DNA from: JANPBY01 sp963851405
GTDB lineage: Bacteria; Actinomycetota; Actinomycetes; DATJPE01
Assembly (NCBI GenBank): GCA_963851405.1
Contig: CAWKPB010000003.1
Coordinates: 56,229-120,228, forward strand
DNA length: 64,000 nucleotides
Reading direction: 5' to 3'
The position numbers were made by a program, and so were the translations under genes. A model generated the notes under the pieces. It saw only the letters and a program-made list of their open reading frames with translations. It ran no database searches and was not told where the DNA came from. Positions within the stretch are counted from its first letter, which is position 1. Each line of letters begins with the position of its first letter. Below are positions 42,625-50,683 of the stretch, piece by piece.

Positions 42625-43857
42625 ATGGCTTCCGCGATCGCCGTCCCCACCATCGACGATGTGCTGGCTGCGCAAACCCTGATCGAGGGGGTCGCGCGGC
42701 GCACCCCCATGGAGGGCTCGCGGCCGTTGTCGGAGCTGGTCGGCGGGCCGGTCAACCTCAAGTGCGAGAACCTCCAGCGCGCCGGCTCCTTCAAGATCCG
42801 CGGGGCGTACAACCGGATGGCGCGGCTGTCCCCGGAGGAGCAGGCGCGCGGCGTGGTCGCGGCCAGCGCCGGCAACCATGCGCAGGGGGTGGCCCTGGCC
42901 GCCCAGATCCTGGGCATCACGGCCACCGTGTTCATGCCGCACGGCGCCACGCTGCCGAAGGCGGCCGCTACCCGCGCCTACGGCGCGGACGTACGGCTGC
43001 ACGGGCAGACCATCGACGAGTGCCTTGAACAGGCGCGGGAGTTCTCGCAGCAGACCGGAGCCGTGCTGATCCATCCCTTCGATCATGCCGATGTCGTGGC
43101 CGGGCAGGGGACCGTCGGGCTGGAGATCCTCGACCAGCGACCGGACGTGAAGACCGTCGTGGTGTGCACTGGCGGTGGCGGGCTGCTGGCTGGAATCGCG
43201 ATCGCGATCAAGGCTGCGAACCCGGAGGTCCGGGTCATCGGAGTCCAGGCGGAGACCGCGGCCGCCTATCCACCGTCCTTGGCCGCGGGCCACCCGGTAG
43301 CGCTGGCGTCCATGGCGACCATGGCCGACGGCATCGCAGTGGGCCTGCCTGGCCTTGTCCCGTACGCCGTGATCGCCGACCTCGTCGATGAGGTTCGGAC
43401 CGTCTCCGAGGAGTCGCTGTCACGCGCCCTGCTGCTGTGCCTGGAGCGGGCCAAGTTGGTCGTCGAGCCGGCGGGCGCGGCCGCGGTCGCCGCCATCATG
43501 GAAGACCCTGCGGCGTTCGAACCTCCGGTCGTGGCCGTGCTGTCGGGGGGCAACATCGACCCGGTCCTGATGAATCGAGTGATCCGGTACGGCCTGGCTG
43601 CAGGCGGCCGCTACCTCGCCCTGGACGTACGGGTCCCGGACCGGCCGGGCCACCTGGCGCGACTGCTTGGCGTGCTCGCCCCGACCGACGCGAACGTGCT
43701 CGAGGTGGAGCATCTACGGACCAATCCGGGGCTGCGCGTGGACGAGGTCGAGATCGGGTTACAGCTCGAGACCCGGGGGCCGGAGCACTGCGCCGAGGTC
43801 GTAGGACTGCTCCGCGAGGTGGGCTACGGCGTGCGGGAAGGGCTCTCTCACGACTGA
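42625..43857 (+). CDS. ilvA: Threonine ammonia-lyase, short form
   Basis: A PLP enzyme that deaminates threonine to 2-oxobutyrate. Lys57 in NLQRAGSFKIRGAYNRM binds PLP, and VVAASAGNHAQGVALAA and VVVCTGGGGLLAGIAIAIK are the asparagine and phosphate loops. The last 80 residues form one ACT regulatory domain (YLALDVRVPDRPGHLARLLGVL). This 410-residue architecture is the catabolic TdcB-plus-ACT type common in actinobacteria and may serve isoleucine synthesis. ATG 42625 was chosen because the upstream in-frame residues are Arg/Pro-rich and overlap the MarR operator. Confidence 0.92.
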   Translation: MASAIAVPTIDDVLAAQTLIEGVARRTPMEGSRPLSELVGGPVNLKCENLQRAGSFKIRGAYNRMARLSPEEQARGVVAASAGNHAQGVALAAQILGITATVFMPHGATLPKAAATRAYGADVRLHGQTIDECLEQAREFSQQTGAVLIHPFDHADVVAGQGTVGLEILDQRPDVKTVVVCTGGGGLLAGIAIAIKAANPEVRVIGVQAETAAAYPPSLAAGHPVALASMATMADGIAVGLPGLVPYAVIADLVDEVRTVSEESLSRALLLCLERAKLVVEPAGAAAVAAIMEDPAAFEPPVVAVLSGGNIDPVLMNRVIRYGLAAGGRYLALDVRVPDRPGHLARLLGVLAPTDANVLEVEHLRTNPGLRVDEVEIGLQLETRGPEHCAEVVGLLREVGYGVREGLSHD

Positions 43858-43891
43858 TTGGAAGTCAGATCTATCAAAAAGTAAGAATAGC

Positions 43892-43922
43892 TTGACAGTT
43901 TAGGAACTCAGGGTCTTAAATA
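43892..43922 (+). promoter_or_regulatory. Promoter for a leaderless transcript
   Basis: In an unusually AT-rich stretch, TTGACA (43892-43897) is followed after 18 bases by TTAAAT (43916-43921), a good housekeeping-type -35/-10 pair. The ATG of the next gene is at 43929, only seven bases after the -10 box. Transcription would then start at or next to the A of the ATG, and no Shine-Dalgarno sequence lies in between. A leaderless mRNA is therefore predicted. Confidence 0.65.
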
Positions 43923-43928
43923 TGACCC

Positions 43929-44693
43929 ATGACATCGAACTCAGGACAAGAACTGCGCGATCTCCTCGCCCAGGTGGCCGCTGGAACCCTGGCTCCGGAC
44001 GAGGCCAGCCAGCGACTCACCGCCTCGCCAGATGCCCCCACCGGCGACCGCGCCGCGGCTCCTCCCTCCGAAGGACCGATCCAGCGGGTTGTCGTCAACG
44101 CCGCGGCGCTGAAGCTGGTCGTGGTCGGCGACCCGAACGTCGTCGGAGCCAGCGTCGAAGGGCCACACATCGCCCGTCGCCGCGGCGACACTCTGGTCAT
44201 CGACACCGACGGCACCCCGGCCGAGGGCGACTTCTCCTACGAGTCCGGACCCCGGCTGTTCGGAGCCTTCGGATTGTTCAACGGCGGACAGACGCTGGTC
44301 GTTAGAGTCCATCCCGCCCTGCCCCTGGAGCTCACGGTGCAAGCCGGGAGTGCGGCCGTGACCCACCTCGTGGGCGGGCTGACCTTCACGGTCGAGGCCG
44401 GGTCGCTGACCGCCTCTGACTGCTCAGGCCCCATCGATGGCCGAGTCGGGGCCGGCAGCGCCAAGTTGGACTGGCGCCTGGATCGCGGACACTCGGCGTT
44501 GAAGGTGGAGCTCGGCAGCATCAAGTTGCGCCTCGACCCCCGATCTGACGTCACCGTGCAGGGCAAGGTGGAGATGGGATCTCTCGACCTTGGTCGCGGC
44601 GCCAAGTCCGCGAAGCAGCTCGTCGTCGGCGCCGGCAAGGCTTCCCTCGACCTGTCTATCGAGCTCGGCTCGGCGAAGGTTCAGGTGGCCTGA
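43929..44693 (+). CDS. DUF4097-type beta-helix protein with SHOCT-like N-terminus
   Basis: A 254-residue protein. Residues 7-30 (LRDLLAQVAAGTLAPDEASQRL) form a short helical SHOCT-like motif. Residues 48-254 are a regular succession of short beta strands with alternating G/S/D turns (VEAGSLTASDCSGPIDGRVGAG, VELGSIKLRL, VEMGSLDLG), the layout of DUF4097/YvlB adhesin-like beta-solenoids. There is no signal peptide or membrane helix. It overlaps the DUF2089 gene (TGATG). In other bacteria such pairs belong to envelope-stress operons; the exact role is not known. Confidence 0.75.
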   Translation: MTSNSGQELRDLLAQVAAGTLAPDEASQRLTASPDAPTGDRAAAPPSEGPIQRVVVNAAALKLVVVGDPNVVGASVEGPHIARRRGDTLVIDTDGTPAEGDFSYESGPRLFGAFGLFNGGQTLVVRVHPALPLELTVQAGSAAVTHLVGGLTFTVEAGSLTASDCSGPIDGRVGAGSAKLDWRLDRGHSALKVELGSIKLRLDPRSDVTVQGKVEMGSLDLGRGAKSAKQLVVGAGKASLDLSIELGSAKVQVA

Positions 44694-45094
44694 TGTCCAA
44701 GAACTCAGCTCCCCCCCAGTCGCACCGGCCGCCCCGGGACTGCCCGGTCTGCTCTGCCCACCTGACCATCACCCGGTTGGGGTGTGCGTCTTGTGGCACC
44801 GAGCTGTCCGGAGCTTTCGAGCTCTCGCCGTTCGCTGCGCTCTCGGACGAGGACTACGCCATGTTGCGCGTCTTCCTGGTCTCGCGCGGCAACATGCGTG
44901 ATCTCGAGCGCCACCTACAGGTCAGCTATCCCACGGCTCGTCAGCGCTTCGCCGACCTGCTTGTGCGCCTGGGTCTCGAGGGCCCAGGTACTGAACTTCC
45001 AGTCGATCGGGACAAGGTCCTGGCCGACCTGGCTGCCGGCCGGATCTCGGTCGACGAGGCCGAAGACGCTCTCCGTTCACTGGGCTTGGAATAG
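44693..45094 (+). CDS. DUF2089 zinc-ribbon/HTH-like protein
   Basis: A 133-residue protein. Two CxxC knuckles (CPVCSAHL near residues 17-20 and CASCGTEL near 31-34) form a zinc ribbon. A helix-turn-helix-like part follows, YAMLRVFLVSRGNMRDLERHLQVSYPTARQRFADLLVRLGL, as in DUF2089 and sigma-like region 4 folds. The C-terminal KVLADLAAGRISVDEAEDAL resembles the helical motif at the start of the preceding DUF4097-type protein. It probably binds DNA and may regulate its own operon. ATG 44693 overlaps the preceding stop. Confidence 0.82.
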   Translation: MSKNSAPPQSHRPPRDCPVCSAHLTITRLGCASCGTELSGAFELSPFAALSDEDYAMLRVFLVSRGNMRDLERHLQVSYPTARQRFADLLVRLGLEGPGTELPVDRDKVLADLAAGRISVDEAEDALRSLGLE

Positions 45095-45117
45095 CCACAA
45101 ACACCCAAGGAGTCACC

Positions 45118-45330
45118 ATGTTTCAGCATTACGAACAGGTCCACCACGACCGGTTGGCCACGGCCAACCTTGACCAGTCCCGTCGCCGGGTCCTCGCTCA
45201 GCACCGGGCTCAGAAGAGGCTCGAACGAGCCGAGCGGCAGGCCCGCCAGGCCCGCCTGGTACTCGCTACCTTCACCGACGCGCGGTCGGGACTGGGGGCG
45301 GCGCCCCCCATCATCAGCTCCCGGGCATGA
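45118..45330 (+). CDS. Small basic helical protein, 70 aa
   Basis: I do not recognise a family. Residues 10-50 are a strongly basic amphipathic helix (LDQSRRRVLAQHRAQKRLERAERQARQARLVLA) with a short disordered tail. AAGGAG lies seven bases before the ATG, a strong binding site, and the gene follows DUF2089 after 23 bases. It may be membrane-peripheral or nucleic-acid binding, but this is only a composition argument. Its conserved location between the regulator pair and an ABC exporter could be tested in other genomes. Confidence 0.6.
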   Translation: MFQHYEQVHHDRLATANLDQSRRRVLAQHRAQKRLERAERQARQARLVLATFTDARSGLGAAPPIISSRA

Positions 45331-45408
45331 CAGCGGGCCCCTCGGCGTTGCAGGGACAGCGGGCGCGGCCCGCTGGACGACCGACGATGAGCTCGAGGAG
45401 GACCGGAC

Positions 45409-46425
45409 GTGGCTGACGCCATCGTGGCCGAGGGACTGGTCAAGACGTTCAAGGGTGGGGTTCGCGCCCTGGACGGCGTTGACCTTCGGGTTCCCGAGGG
45501 CACCGTCTTGGGTTTGCTTGGCCCGAACGGGGCGGGCAAGACCACGGCCGTACGCATCCTCTCCACCCTGCTTCGTCCCGACGGGGGGCACGCGACGGTC
45601 GCCGGTTACGACGTCGTCCGCGACGCGGCCAACCTCCGCCGAGTCATCGGCCTGTCCGGGCAGTACGCCGCCGTTGACGAGAACCTCACTGGCCGCGAAA
45701 ACCTCTACCTGTTCGGGCGGCTCTACCAGTTGCCCAAGGACGTGGCGCGAACACGCGCAGACGAGTTGTTGGAGCGGTTCACGCTCACAGCGGCCGGTGA
45801 CCGGGTGGCCAAGAACTACTCCGGTGGTATGCGCCGGCGCCTCGATCTGGCCAGTGCGCTGATCGGCAGCCCGCGCATCTTGTTTCTGGATGAGCCGACC
45901 ACCGGGCTAGACCCGCGCAGCCGGTTGGGCATGTGGGAGGTCATCCGCGGATTGGTGCGCGACGGCACGACGCTGCTGCTGACCACGCAATACCTCGAGG
46001 AGGCCGACGAGCTCGCGGACACGATCGCGGTCGTGGACTCTGGCCGGATCATCGCCGAGGGCACGTCGGATCAGCTCAAGTCGCAAGTCGGCGGCGAGCG
46101 GATCGAGGTGGTGGTTCACAGCGCGGACGACCTGACGAGCGCGGGGTCCGTCCTCGCCTCGGTGGCCTCGGATTCGGTGAGCATCGACACTCACACGCGC
46201 CGTATCACCGTTCCCACCAGCGGAGGAGCCAGTCAGTTGGTCGATGTCGTGCGTGCTCTCGGAGACCAGGGGATCGGCATTGACGATGTCGGCCTTCGGC
46301 GTCCGACCTTGGATGAAGTGTTTCTGAGTCTCACCGGCCACGTAGCCGAGTCGGAGGGCTTCGAAGACGACGGTGCCGCCACGGATGAGGATGCGTCTTC
46401 GGCGTCCGCTGGGAGGACGTCATGA
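45409..46425 (+). CDS. ABC transporter ATP-binding protein, DrrA-like
   Basis: A 338-residue ATPase of the daunorubicin-resistance type. Walker A GLLGPNGAGKTT is at 35-46, the signature YSGGMRRRLDLASALIGSPRILFLDEPTTGLDPRSR contains ABC motif and Walker B, and LLLTTQYLEEADELADTIAVVDSGRIIAEGT is the H-loop region. The DrrA-type C-terminal domain ends with VGLRRPTLDEVFLSLTGH. It energises the permease encoded downstream, overlapping by four bases (ATGA). GTG 45409 agrees with the family start (ADAIVAEGLVKTFKGG). The substrate is unknown. Confidence 0.92.
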   Translation: MADAIVAEGLVKTFKGGVRALDGVDLRVPEGTVLGLLGPNGAGKTTAVRILSTLLRPDGGHATVAGYDVVRDAANLRRVIGLSGQYAAVDENLTGRENLYLFGRLYQLPKDVARTRADELLERFTLTAAGDRVAKNYSGGMRRRLDLASALIGSPRILFLDEPTTGLDPRSRLGMWEVIRGLVRDGTTLLLTTQYLEEADELADTIAVVDSGRIIAEGTSDQLKSQVGGERIEVVVHSADDLTSAGSVLASVASDSVSIDTHTRRITVPTSGGASQLVDVVRALGDQGIGIDDVGLRRPTLDEVFLSLTGHVAESEGFEDDGAATDEDASSASAGRTS

Positions 46426-47258
46426 CGTTGGCTCAAGCCACGCAATCACCGGTCGGGGCCGTGGGACGTTTCCGCCCGGCCGTATCCGACGGGCTGGTCA
46501 TCGCCTGGCGCAACCTCAAGCGGGTTCCGAGAATCCCCGAGCTGGCGATCTTCGCGATCATCCAGTCGATCATCTTCGTGCTGCTGTTCGCCTTCGTCTT
46601 CGGTGGTGCCATCGCCTTGCCCGGCGGTCAGTCGTACCGCTCGTTCCTGATGCCCGGCATCTTCGTCCAGACCCTGTGTTTCGCAGCGATCACCACAGCC
46701 ATCGGGCTGGCCGACGACATGAACAAGGGCATCATCGACCGATTCCGCTCGCTGCCGATGGCTCGGTCAGCCGTACTCACCGGCCGGACCGCGTTCGACC
46801 TCGTCTACAACTCAGGCATCATCGTGGTGCTGATGATTACCGGGCTGGCCATCGGCTGGCGGGTCAACACCGACGCGACGAAGTTCTTGCTTGCTTGCGT
46901 GCTGATGCTTGCGTTCACCTATGTCATGTCGTGGGTCGGCGTGCTGATCGGGCTGAGCGTTCCCACGGTCGAGGTCGCCCAACAGCTCGGGTTCATCGTG
47001 ATCTTCCCGCTGACCTTCTTGTCCAGCGCCTTCGTGCCCATTGCGACCATGCCGACGTGGCTGCAGCCGTTCGTCGAATGGAATCCGGTGAGCACCATGA
47101 CCGGGTCGTTGCGGGAGCTGTTTGGCAATCCGAACCCGACGGTCACCGACGCGTTCCCGTCCCAGAACCCGATCCTCGTGTCGGTGGCGTGGATCATCGT
47201 GCTCCTCGCCGCGTTCGCCCCACTCGCGGTGCGCCGCTATCGGACCGTGGTGCACTGA
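46422..47258 (+). CDS. ABC-2 type permease, DrrB-like
   Basis: A 278-residue membrane protein with six predicted helices, starting near residue 46 (IFAIIQSIIFVLLFAFVFGGAI) and ending near 270. SYRSFLMPGIFVQTLCFAAITTAIGLADDMNKGIIDRFRSLPMARSAVLTGRT is the DrrB signature. FPLTFLSSAFVPIATMPTWLQPFVEWNPVS is the later conserved loop. With the ATPase it forms an exporter for a drug, lipid or peptide. It ends convergently, six bases from greA. Confidence 0.92.
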   Translation: MTLAQATQSPVGAVGRFRPAVSDGLVIAWRNLKRVPRIPELAIFAIIQSIIFVLLFAFVFGGAIALPGGQSYRSFLMPGIFVQTLCFAAITTAIGLADDMNKGIIDRFRSLPMARSAVLTGRTAFDLVYNSGIIVVLMITGLAIGWRVNTDATKFLLACVLMLAFTYVMSWVGVLIGLSVPTVEVAQQLGFIVIFPLTFLSSAFVPIATMPTWLQPFVEWNPVSTMTGSLRELFGNPNPTVTDAFPSQNPILVSVAWIIVLLAAFAPLAVRRYRTVVH

Positions 47259-47264
47259 CCTCAG

Positions 47265-47741
47265 TCAGGCCGTGTACGGCTCCACCGCGGTGATCGTCAC
47301 CTCGATGGCGCGACCGTTCGGTGCGGTGTACTTCACCGTGTCGCCGACCGAGGCGCCGAACACAGCGGCCCCCAACGGGCTCTTCTCGCTGTAGACGTCC
47401 AGGTCGTCCCCGGTCGAGACCTCCCGACTGCCCAGCAGGAAGCGCAGCGGCTCGCCCATCAGGTTGACGGTGATGATCTGGCCGTGCCCGGCGACCCCGT
47501 CGTCGGTGGCCGGTGGCTCGCCGATGTGACTGTTCTCCAGGAGTTGGCGCAGTTGCCGGATCCGGGCCTCCTGCTTGCCTTGCTCGTCTTTGGCCGCGTG
47601 ATAGCCGCCGTTCTCCTTGAGGTCACCCTCATCGCGGGCGGCCTCGATCTTCTTGGCGATCTCGATGCGGCCCTCGGTGGTGGCGCGGTCGTACTCGGAC
47701 TTGAGGCGGTCGTAGGCCTCCTGGGTCAGCCAGGTGGTCAC
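47265..47741 (-). CDS. greA: Transcription elongation factor GreA
   Basis: GreA rescues backtracked RNA polymerase by stimulating RNA cleavage. The N-terminal coiled coil (EAYDRLKSEYDRATTEGRIEIAKKIEAARDEGDLKENGGYHAAKDEQGKQEARIRQL) has the acidic tip residues in EGDLKENGGYH. The C-terminal FKBP-like domain includes SPLGAAVFGASVGDTVKY. The 158-residue length is normal. A GTG at 47741 is the only sensible start. It is transcribed after DUF4307, 49 bases downstream, as in many actinobacteria. Confidence 0.96.
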   Translation of the reverse strand: MTTWLTQEAYDRLKSEYDRATTEGRIEIAKKIEAARDEGDLKENGGYHAAKDEQGKQEARIRQLRQLLENSHIGEPPATDDGVAGHGQIITVNLMGEPLRFLLGSREVSTGDDLDVYSEKSPLGAAVFGASVGDTVKYTAPNGRAIEVTITAVEPYTA

Positions 47742-47790
47742 GTGCTGTCTCCTTGCGATGGATGGCGGGGCGGTCGGATGGATCAGCCGT

Positions 47791-48192
47791 TCAGGGTACG
47801 CGGGTGACGGCCACGCAGTCGCGCACGACGACGGTGACAGCCCGCCCGGTCGTCGTGATCGTGGCTGGGACGCGTGTGACTTCGGTGCCTGGTGCGACCT
47901 CCACGACGGCCGTCCCGACCGGCAAGGTGGAGCGGTCCTTGGCCACGGCCTCGCACCGTACGGGGAGGTCGCCCTTGTTCGTCACTTCGACGGTCACGGT
48001 CGCTTGCGCGTCGGACAGCACCTCGTAGGCGTAGACCCGACCGGCGAACGGGTCCTGTGCGTTGGTCCACGACCAGGCGAAGGCCGCGACGAGCAGCACG
48101 GCGACCAGCACGCCACCCCACGCCCAGGCTTGGCTTCGGCGCCGCGGACGCGGGGTTGGCCGTCGGCCGTACCGGGCATCGAGATCGGTCAC
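47791..48192 (-). CDS. DUF4307 membrane-anchored protein
   Basis: A 133-residue protein. A basic N-terminus (LDARYGRRPTPRPRRR) is followed by one transmembrane helix (AWGGVLVAVLLVAAFAWSW) and an extracytoplasmic beta-rich domain with two cysteines (VRCEAVAK and VVRDCVAV) that may form a disulfide. This fits DUF4307, found next to mca and greA in actinobacteria. Function is unknown. GTG 48192 is a plausible start, divergent from mca. Confidence 0.85.
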   Translation of the reverse strand: MTDLDARYGRRPTPRPRRRSQAWAWGGVLVAVLLVAAFAWSWTNAQDPFAGRVYAYEVLSDAQATVTVEVTNKGDLPVRCEAVAKDRSTLPVGTAVVEVAPGTEVTRVPATITTTGRAVTVVVRDCVAVTRVP

Positions 48193-48263
48193 CTGATCAT
48201 TCTGACGGCCCCCGACGGGTGGCGACGAGGCAGTGGCCCACGGGTCTGAGAGAATCCACCCTC

Positions 48264-49175
48264 GTGACCACTGACAGCCACCAGCCGCTCAGGCTGCTCG
48301 CCGTGCACGCGCATCCCGATGACGAGTCCAGCAAGGGGGCAGCGACGACTGCGCGCTACGTCCGTGAGGGCGTTGAGGTGCTGGTCGTCAGTTGCACCGG
48401 CGGGGAACGCGGAGACATCCTCAATCCCGCGCTCCAAGACGATGCTGAGATCCTGGCGGACCTGCCGGGCGCACGTCGGCGGGAGATGGAGACCGCGAGG
48501 GACATCCTCGGCGTACAGCACCAATGGCTGGGTTTCGTCGACTCGGGGTTCCCTGAGGGTGACCCGCTGCCGCCGCTACCCGAGGGATGTTTTGCGCTGG
48601 TGCCGCTGGAGGAGTCCGCTGCTGAGCTGGTCCGCATCGTGCGAGCGTTCCAACCGCATGTGATGACGACCTACGACGAGCACGGGGGCTACCCGCACCC
48701 TGACCACATCCGTACCCATGAGATCGCGGTAGCGGCCTTTGATGCCGCGGGCGACCCGGACCGCTATCCGGCGGCCGGTGAGCCGTGGCAGCCGCTCAAG
48801 CTCTACTACCAGCTTGGTTTCCACAAGCCGCGCATCGAGGCGCTGGACGCCGCGGCGGTCGCGGCCGGGCTCGAGCCGCCGTTCGCGGAGTGGCTGGCGG
48901 CCTGGGAGGACAAGCCGGAGGACGAGGCGCGCCTGACCACTCGGGTCGAGTGCGGGGAGTATTTCGCGATCCGCGACGCGGCCCTGCGCGCCCACGCGAC
49001 GCAGGTCGACCCGGACGGTCGATGGTTCGCCATCCCGCTGGCCCTCCAACGCCAGGCCTGGCCGACCGAGGACTACCAACTGGCCCGCTCCCTGGTCGAA
49101 TCGAGCCTGCCCGAGGACGACCTGTTCGCGGGCATCCGCGCCCCCGCTGCCCCGGACGCGTTGGTCCGAGGCTGA
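48264..49175 (+). CDS. mca: Mycothiol S-conjugate amidase Mca
   Basis: A zinc amidase that cleaves mycothiol-toxin adducts to mercapturic acid and GlcN-Ins. The metal motif VHAHPDDESSKGAATTARY is at residues 15-33, followed by CTGGERGDILNPAL, the conserved GFVDSGFPEGDPLPPLPEGCFAL and YPHPDHIRTHEIAV with the second metal histidines. The 303-residue length and the segment KLYYQLGFHKPRIEALDAA mark it as Mca rather than MshB. GTG 48264 is the start used. Its presence indicates that the organism makes mycothiol. Confidence 0.93.
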   Translation: MTTDSHQPLRLLAVHAHPDDESSKGAATTARYVREGVEVLVVSCTGGERGDILNPALQDDAEILADLPGARRREMETARDILGVQHQWLGFVDSGFPEGDPLPPLPEGCFALVPLEESAAELVRIVRAFQPHVMTTYDEHGGYPHPDHIRTHEIAVAAFDAAGDPDRYPAAGEPWQPLKLYYQLGFHKPRIEALDAAAVAAGLEPPFAEWLAAWEDKPEDEARLTTRVECGEYFAIRDAALRAHATQVDPDGRWFAIPLALQRQAWPTEDYQLARSLVESSLPEDDLFAGIRAPAAPDALVRG

Positions 49176-49182
49176 GATCATC

Positions 49183-49512
49183 GTGATTGCCGTTGGTGCC
49201 CTGTTCGCGAGCGAACCGCCGCGTGAGTTGACCGACGAGCTGGTTCGGCCCGGCTGGTTGGGATTTGGTTTGTTCCTCGCGCTGGTCGTGGCCAGCGTCT
49301 TCCTGTTTCGGTCGATGAACCACCAGCTCAAGAAGATCGACTTCGATGAGGACGCGCCAACCAACGGTTCGGCCGATGGATCTGCTTGTGAGCCCATGGG
49401 CGGACCGGCAGCAGGCTCCACGGACAGGTCTGAATTCGGGCCCACCGACGGGTCGGCCTCCCGCAGGGAGGACCGACCAACAGAAGCCCCGAACGACCCC
49501 GCCGACCCCTAA
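49183..49512 (+). CDS. Small membrane protein downstream of mca
   Basis: A 109-residue protein with one transmembrane helix (residues 25-42, LGFGLFLALVVASVFLF) and the short conserved motif RSMNHQLKKIDFDED just after it. The remaining 50 residues are a low-complexity acidic tail with repeated DGSA/GPTDGS units. Small proteins with this N-terminal layout commonly follow mca in actinobacteria; the role is unknown. GTG 49183 lies seven bases after the mca stop. Confidence 0.75.
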   Translation: MIAVGALFASEPPRELTDELVRPGWLGFGLFLALVVASVFLFRSMNHQLKKIDFDEDAPTNGSADGSACEPMGGPAAGSTDRSEFGPTDGSASRREDRPTEAPNDPADP

Positions 49513-49529
49513 GCCCCGCCGACCCCCCG

Positions 49530-49605
49530 GCGAGTGCGGCGAAAGGGTCGCTTTGTGTGCCGAAAACGGGCGTCTTCTCGGCATTCGCGGGCGTGGCGGG
49601 GCGGT
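49530..49605. repeat. Palindromic intergenic sequence related to the 54017-54070 element
   Basis: Between convergent genes, TGCCGA and TCGGCA flank a 14-base loop (about 49558-49583), and the stretch AAAGGGTCGCTTT nearby also occurs on the minus strand of the element at 54017-54070. Both also share CGAGTGC. The relation is patchy, so this is a weaker repeat call than the 55-bp pair. It could work as a bidirectional terminator. Confidence 0.4.
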
Positions 49606-49659
49606 GGAGGAGGGGGCGGTGCGCCTTCCAGGAGGACGAGAGCGGGTGGCGGTGATCGG

Positions 49660-50088
49660 CTAGTGAGCGTCCGGGGTAGCCCGGCGGAGCCGTTTGGTCT
49701 CACCACGCTTCTTCTTGCTGGCGATCCGCCGCTCGGTCGCGCCCCTGGATGGTTTGGTTGCGCGGCGTTTGCGCGGCGGGGGCGCGGTGGCCTCGGCGAG
49801 CAGAGCGACCAGACGCGTTTCGGCGGCCTGGCGGTTCTGGAGTTGGCTGCGTTGCTCCGACGCGGTCACGGTGACGACGCCGTCGACGAGCCGGTCGGCG
49901 AGCCGGTCGAGGGCGCGAGCTTTCAACGTGGGACCGAACACCGAGCTCTTGGCCAGGTCAAAACTCAACTCCACCCGGGAGTCGGTGGTGTTGACCCCCT
50001 GGCCGCCAGGTCCGGACGACCGCGAGAAGCGCCACGACAGTTCCCGCTCGGGGATGACCGTCGAGCGGACGTGCAGCGGTCCGGGCAT
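49660..50088 (-). CDS. arfB: Peptidyl-tRNA hydrolase ArfB (YaeJ-type)
   Basis: A release-factor-like protein that frees stalled ribosomes lacking a stop codon. The catalytic GGQ is at residues 28-30 in RSSGPGGQGVNTTDSRVEL. The C-terminal tail is strongly basic (RKRRATKPSRGATERRIASKKKRGETKRLRRA) and inserts into the empty mRNA channel in this family. The 142-residue length is correct. ATG 50088 begins the protein. Confidence 0.93.
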   Translation of the reverse strand: MPGPLHVRSTVIPERELSWRFSRSSGPGGQGVNTTDSRVELSFDLAKSSVFGPTLKARALDRLADRLVDGVVTVTASEQRSQLQNRQAAETRLVALLAEATAPPPRKRRATKPSRGATERRIASKKKRGETKRLRRATPDAH

Positions 50089-50176
50089 GACCCAAGCATG
50101 CCGTCGGCCGTGGCTGGCGTCGCCTCATTTCCTGCCCAAGCACCGGGGGCCTAGGGCTTGGCGCGACCGTCGCCGA

Positions 50177-50656
50177 TCAACTCGTCGTCCAGGTCATCGG
50201 CTCGAGCCGGAACACCCGCAGGTCCCGGCCGGAGCGCGCGGCGTAGGTGTCGTACGCGGGCCAGACCTCGATCAGCTTCGGCCACAAGCGTTCGCGCTCC
50301 TCACCTTCGGCGAGGGTCGCGATCACATCGACGTCGCGGCCCTGATAGGCGACCGAGGCCCGCGGTTGGGCCAGCAGATTGCCAGACCAAGCGGGGTGTT
50401 TGGCCTGGCCCCAGTTGGAGGCGATAACGACGAATGCGTCTCCGTCGCGGGCGTACAACAGGGGCACTGATCGAGGGAGCCCGCTGGTGCGCCCCGTCGT
50501 CGTCAGCAGGAACTCCGGGACGACGTGACGGCCCATGACCCCCCATCGCCCGCCGGTCGCACGTTGGATGCGCCGATCGAGCGGTACGAGCGCGCGCCCC
50601 ACCCGCGCGAACCACGGTTGGTGTCCCAGTCGGCGGGTCAGGTCTAGGAGCCCCAT
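50177..50656 (-). CDS. Ddn-like deazaflavin (F420)-dependent nitroreductase family protein
   Basis: A 159-residue split-beta-barrel protein of the DUF385/Ddn family. Typical elements are EFLLTTTGRTSGLPRSVPLLYARDGDAFVVIASNWGQAKHPAWSGNLLAQPRA, followed by WPKLIEVWPAYDTYAARSGRDLRVFRLEP. Members use F420H2 to reduce quinones or nitro compounds. The short basic N-terminus may contact the membrane. ATG 50656 is the start. Together with the LLM protein (28456) it suggests that the host makes F420. Confidence 0.88.
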   Translation of the reverse strand: MGLLDLTRRLGHQPWFARVGRALVPLDRRIQRATGGRWGVMGRHVVPEFLLTTTGRTSGLPRSVPLLYARDGDAFVVIASNWGQAKHPAWSGNLLAQPRASVAYQGRDVDVIATLAEGEERERLWPKLIEVWPAYDTYAARSGRDLRVFRLEPMTWTTS

Positions 50657-50683
50657 GTCGTCACCTTGGCATCCACCATCGTG

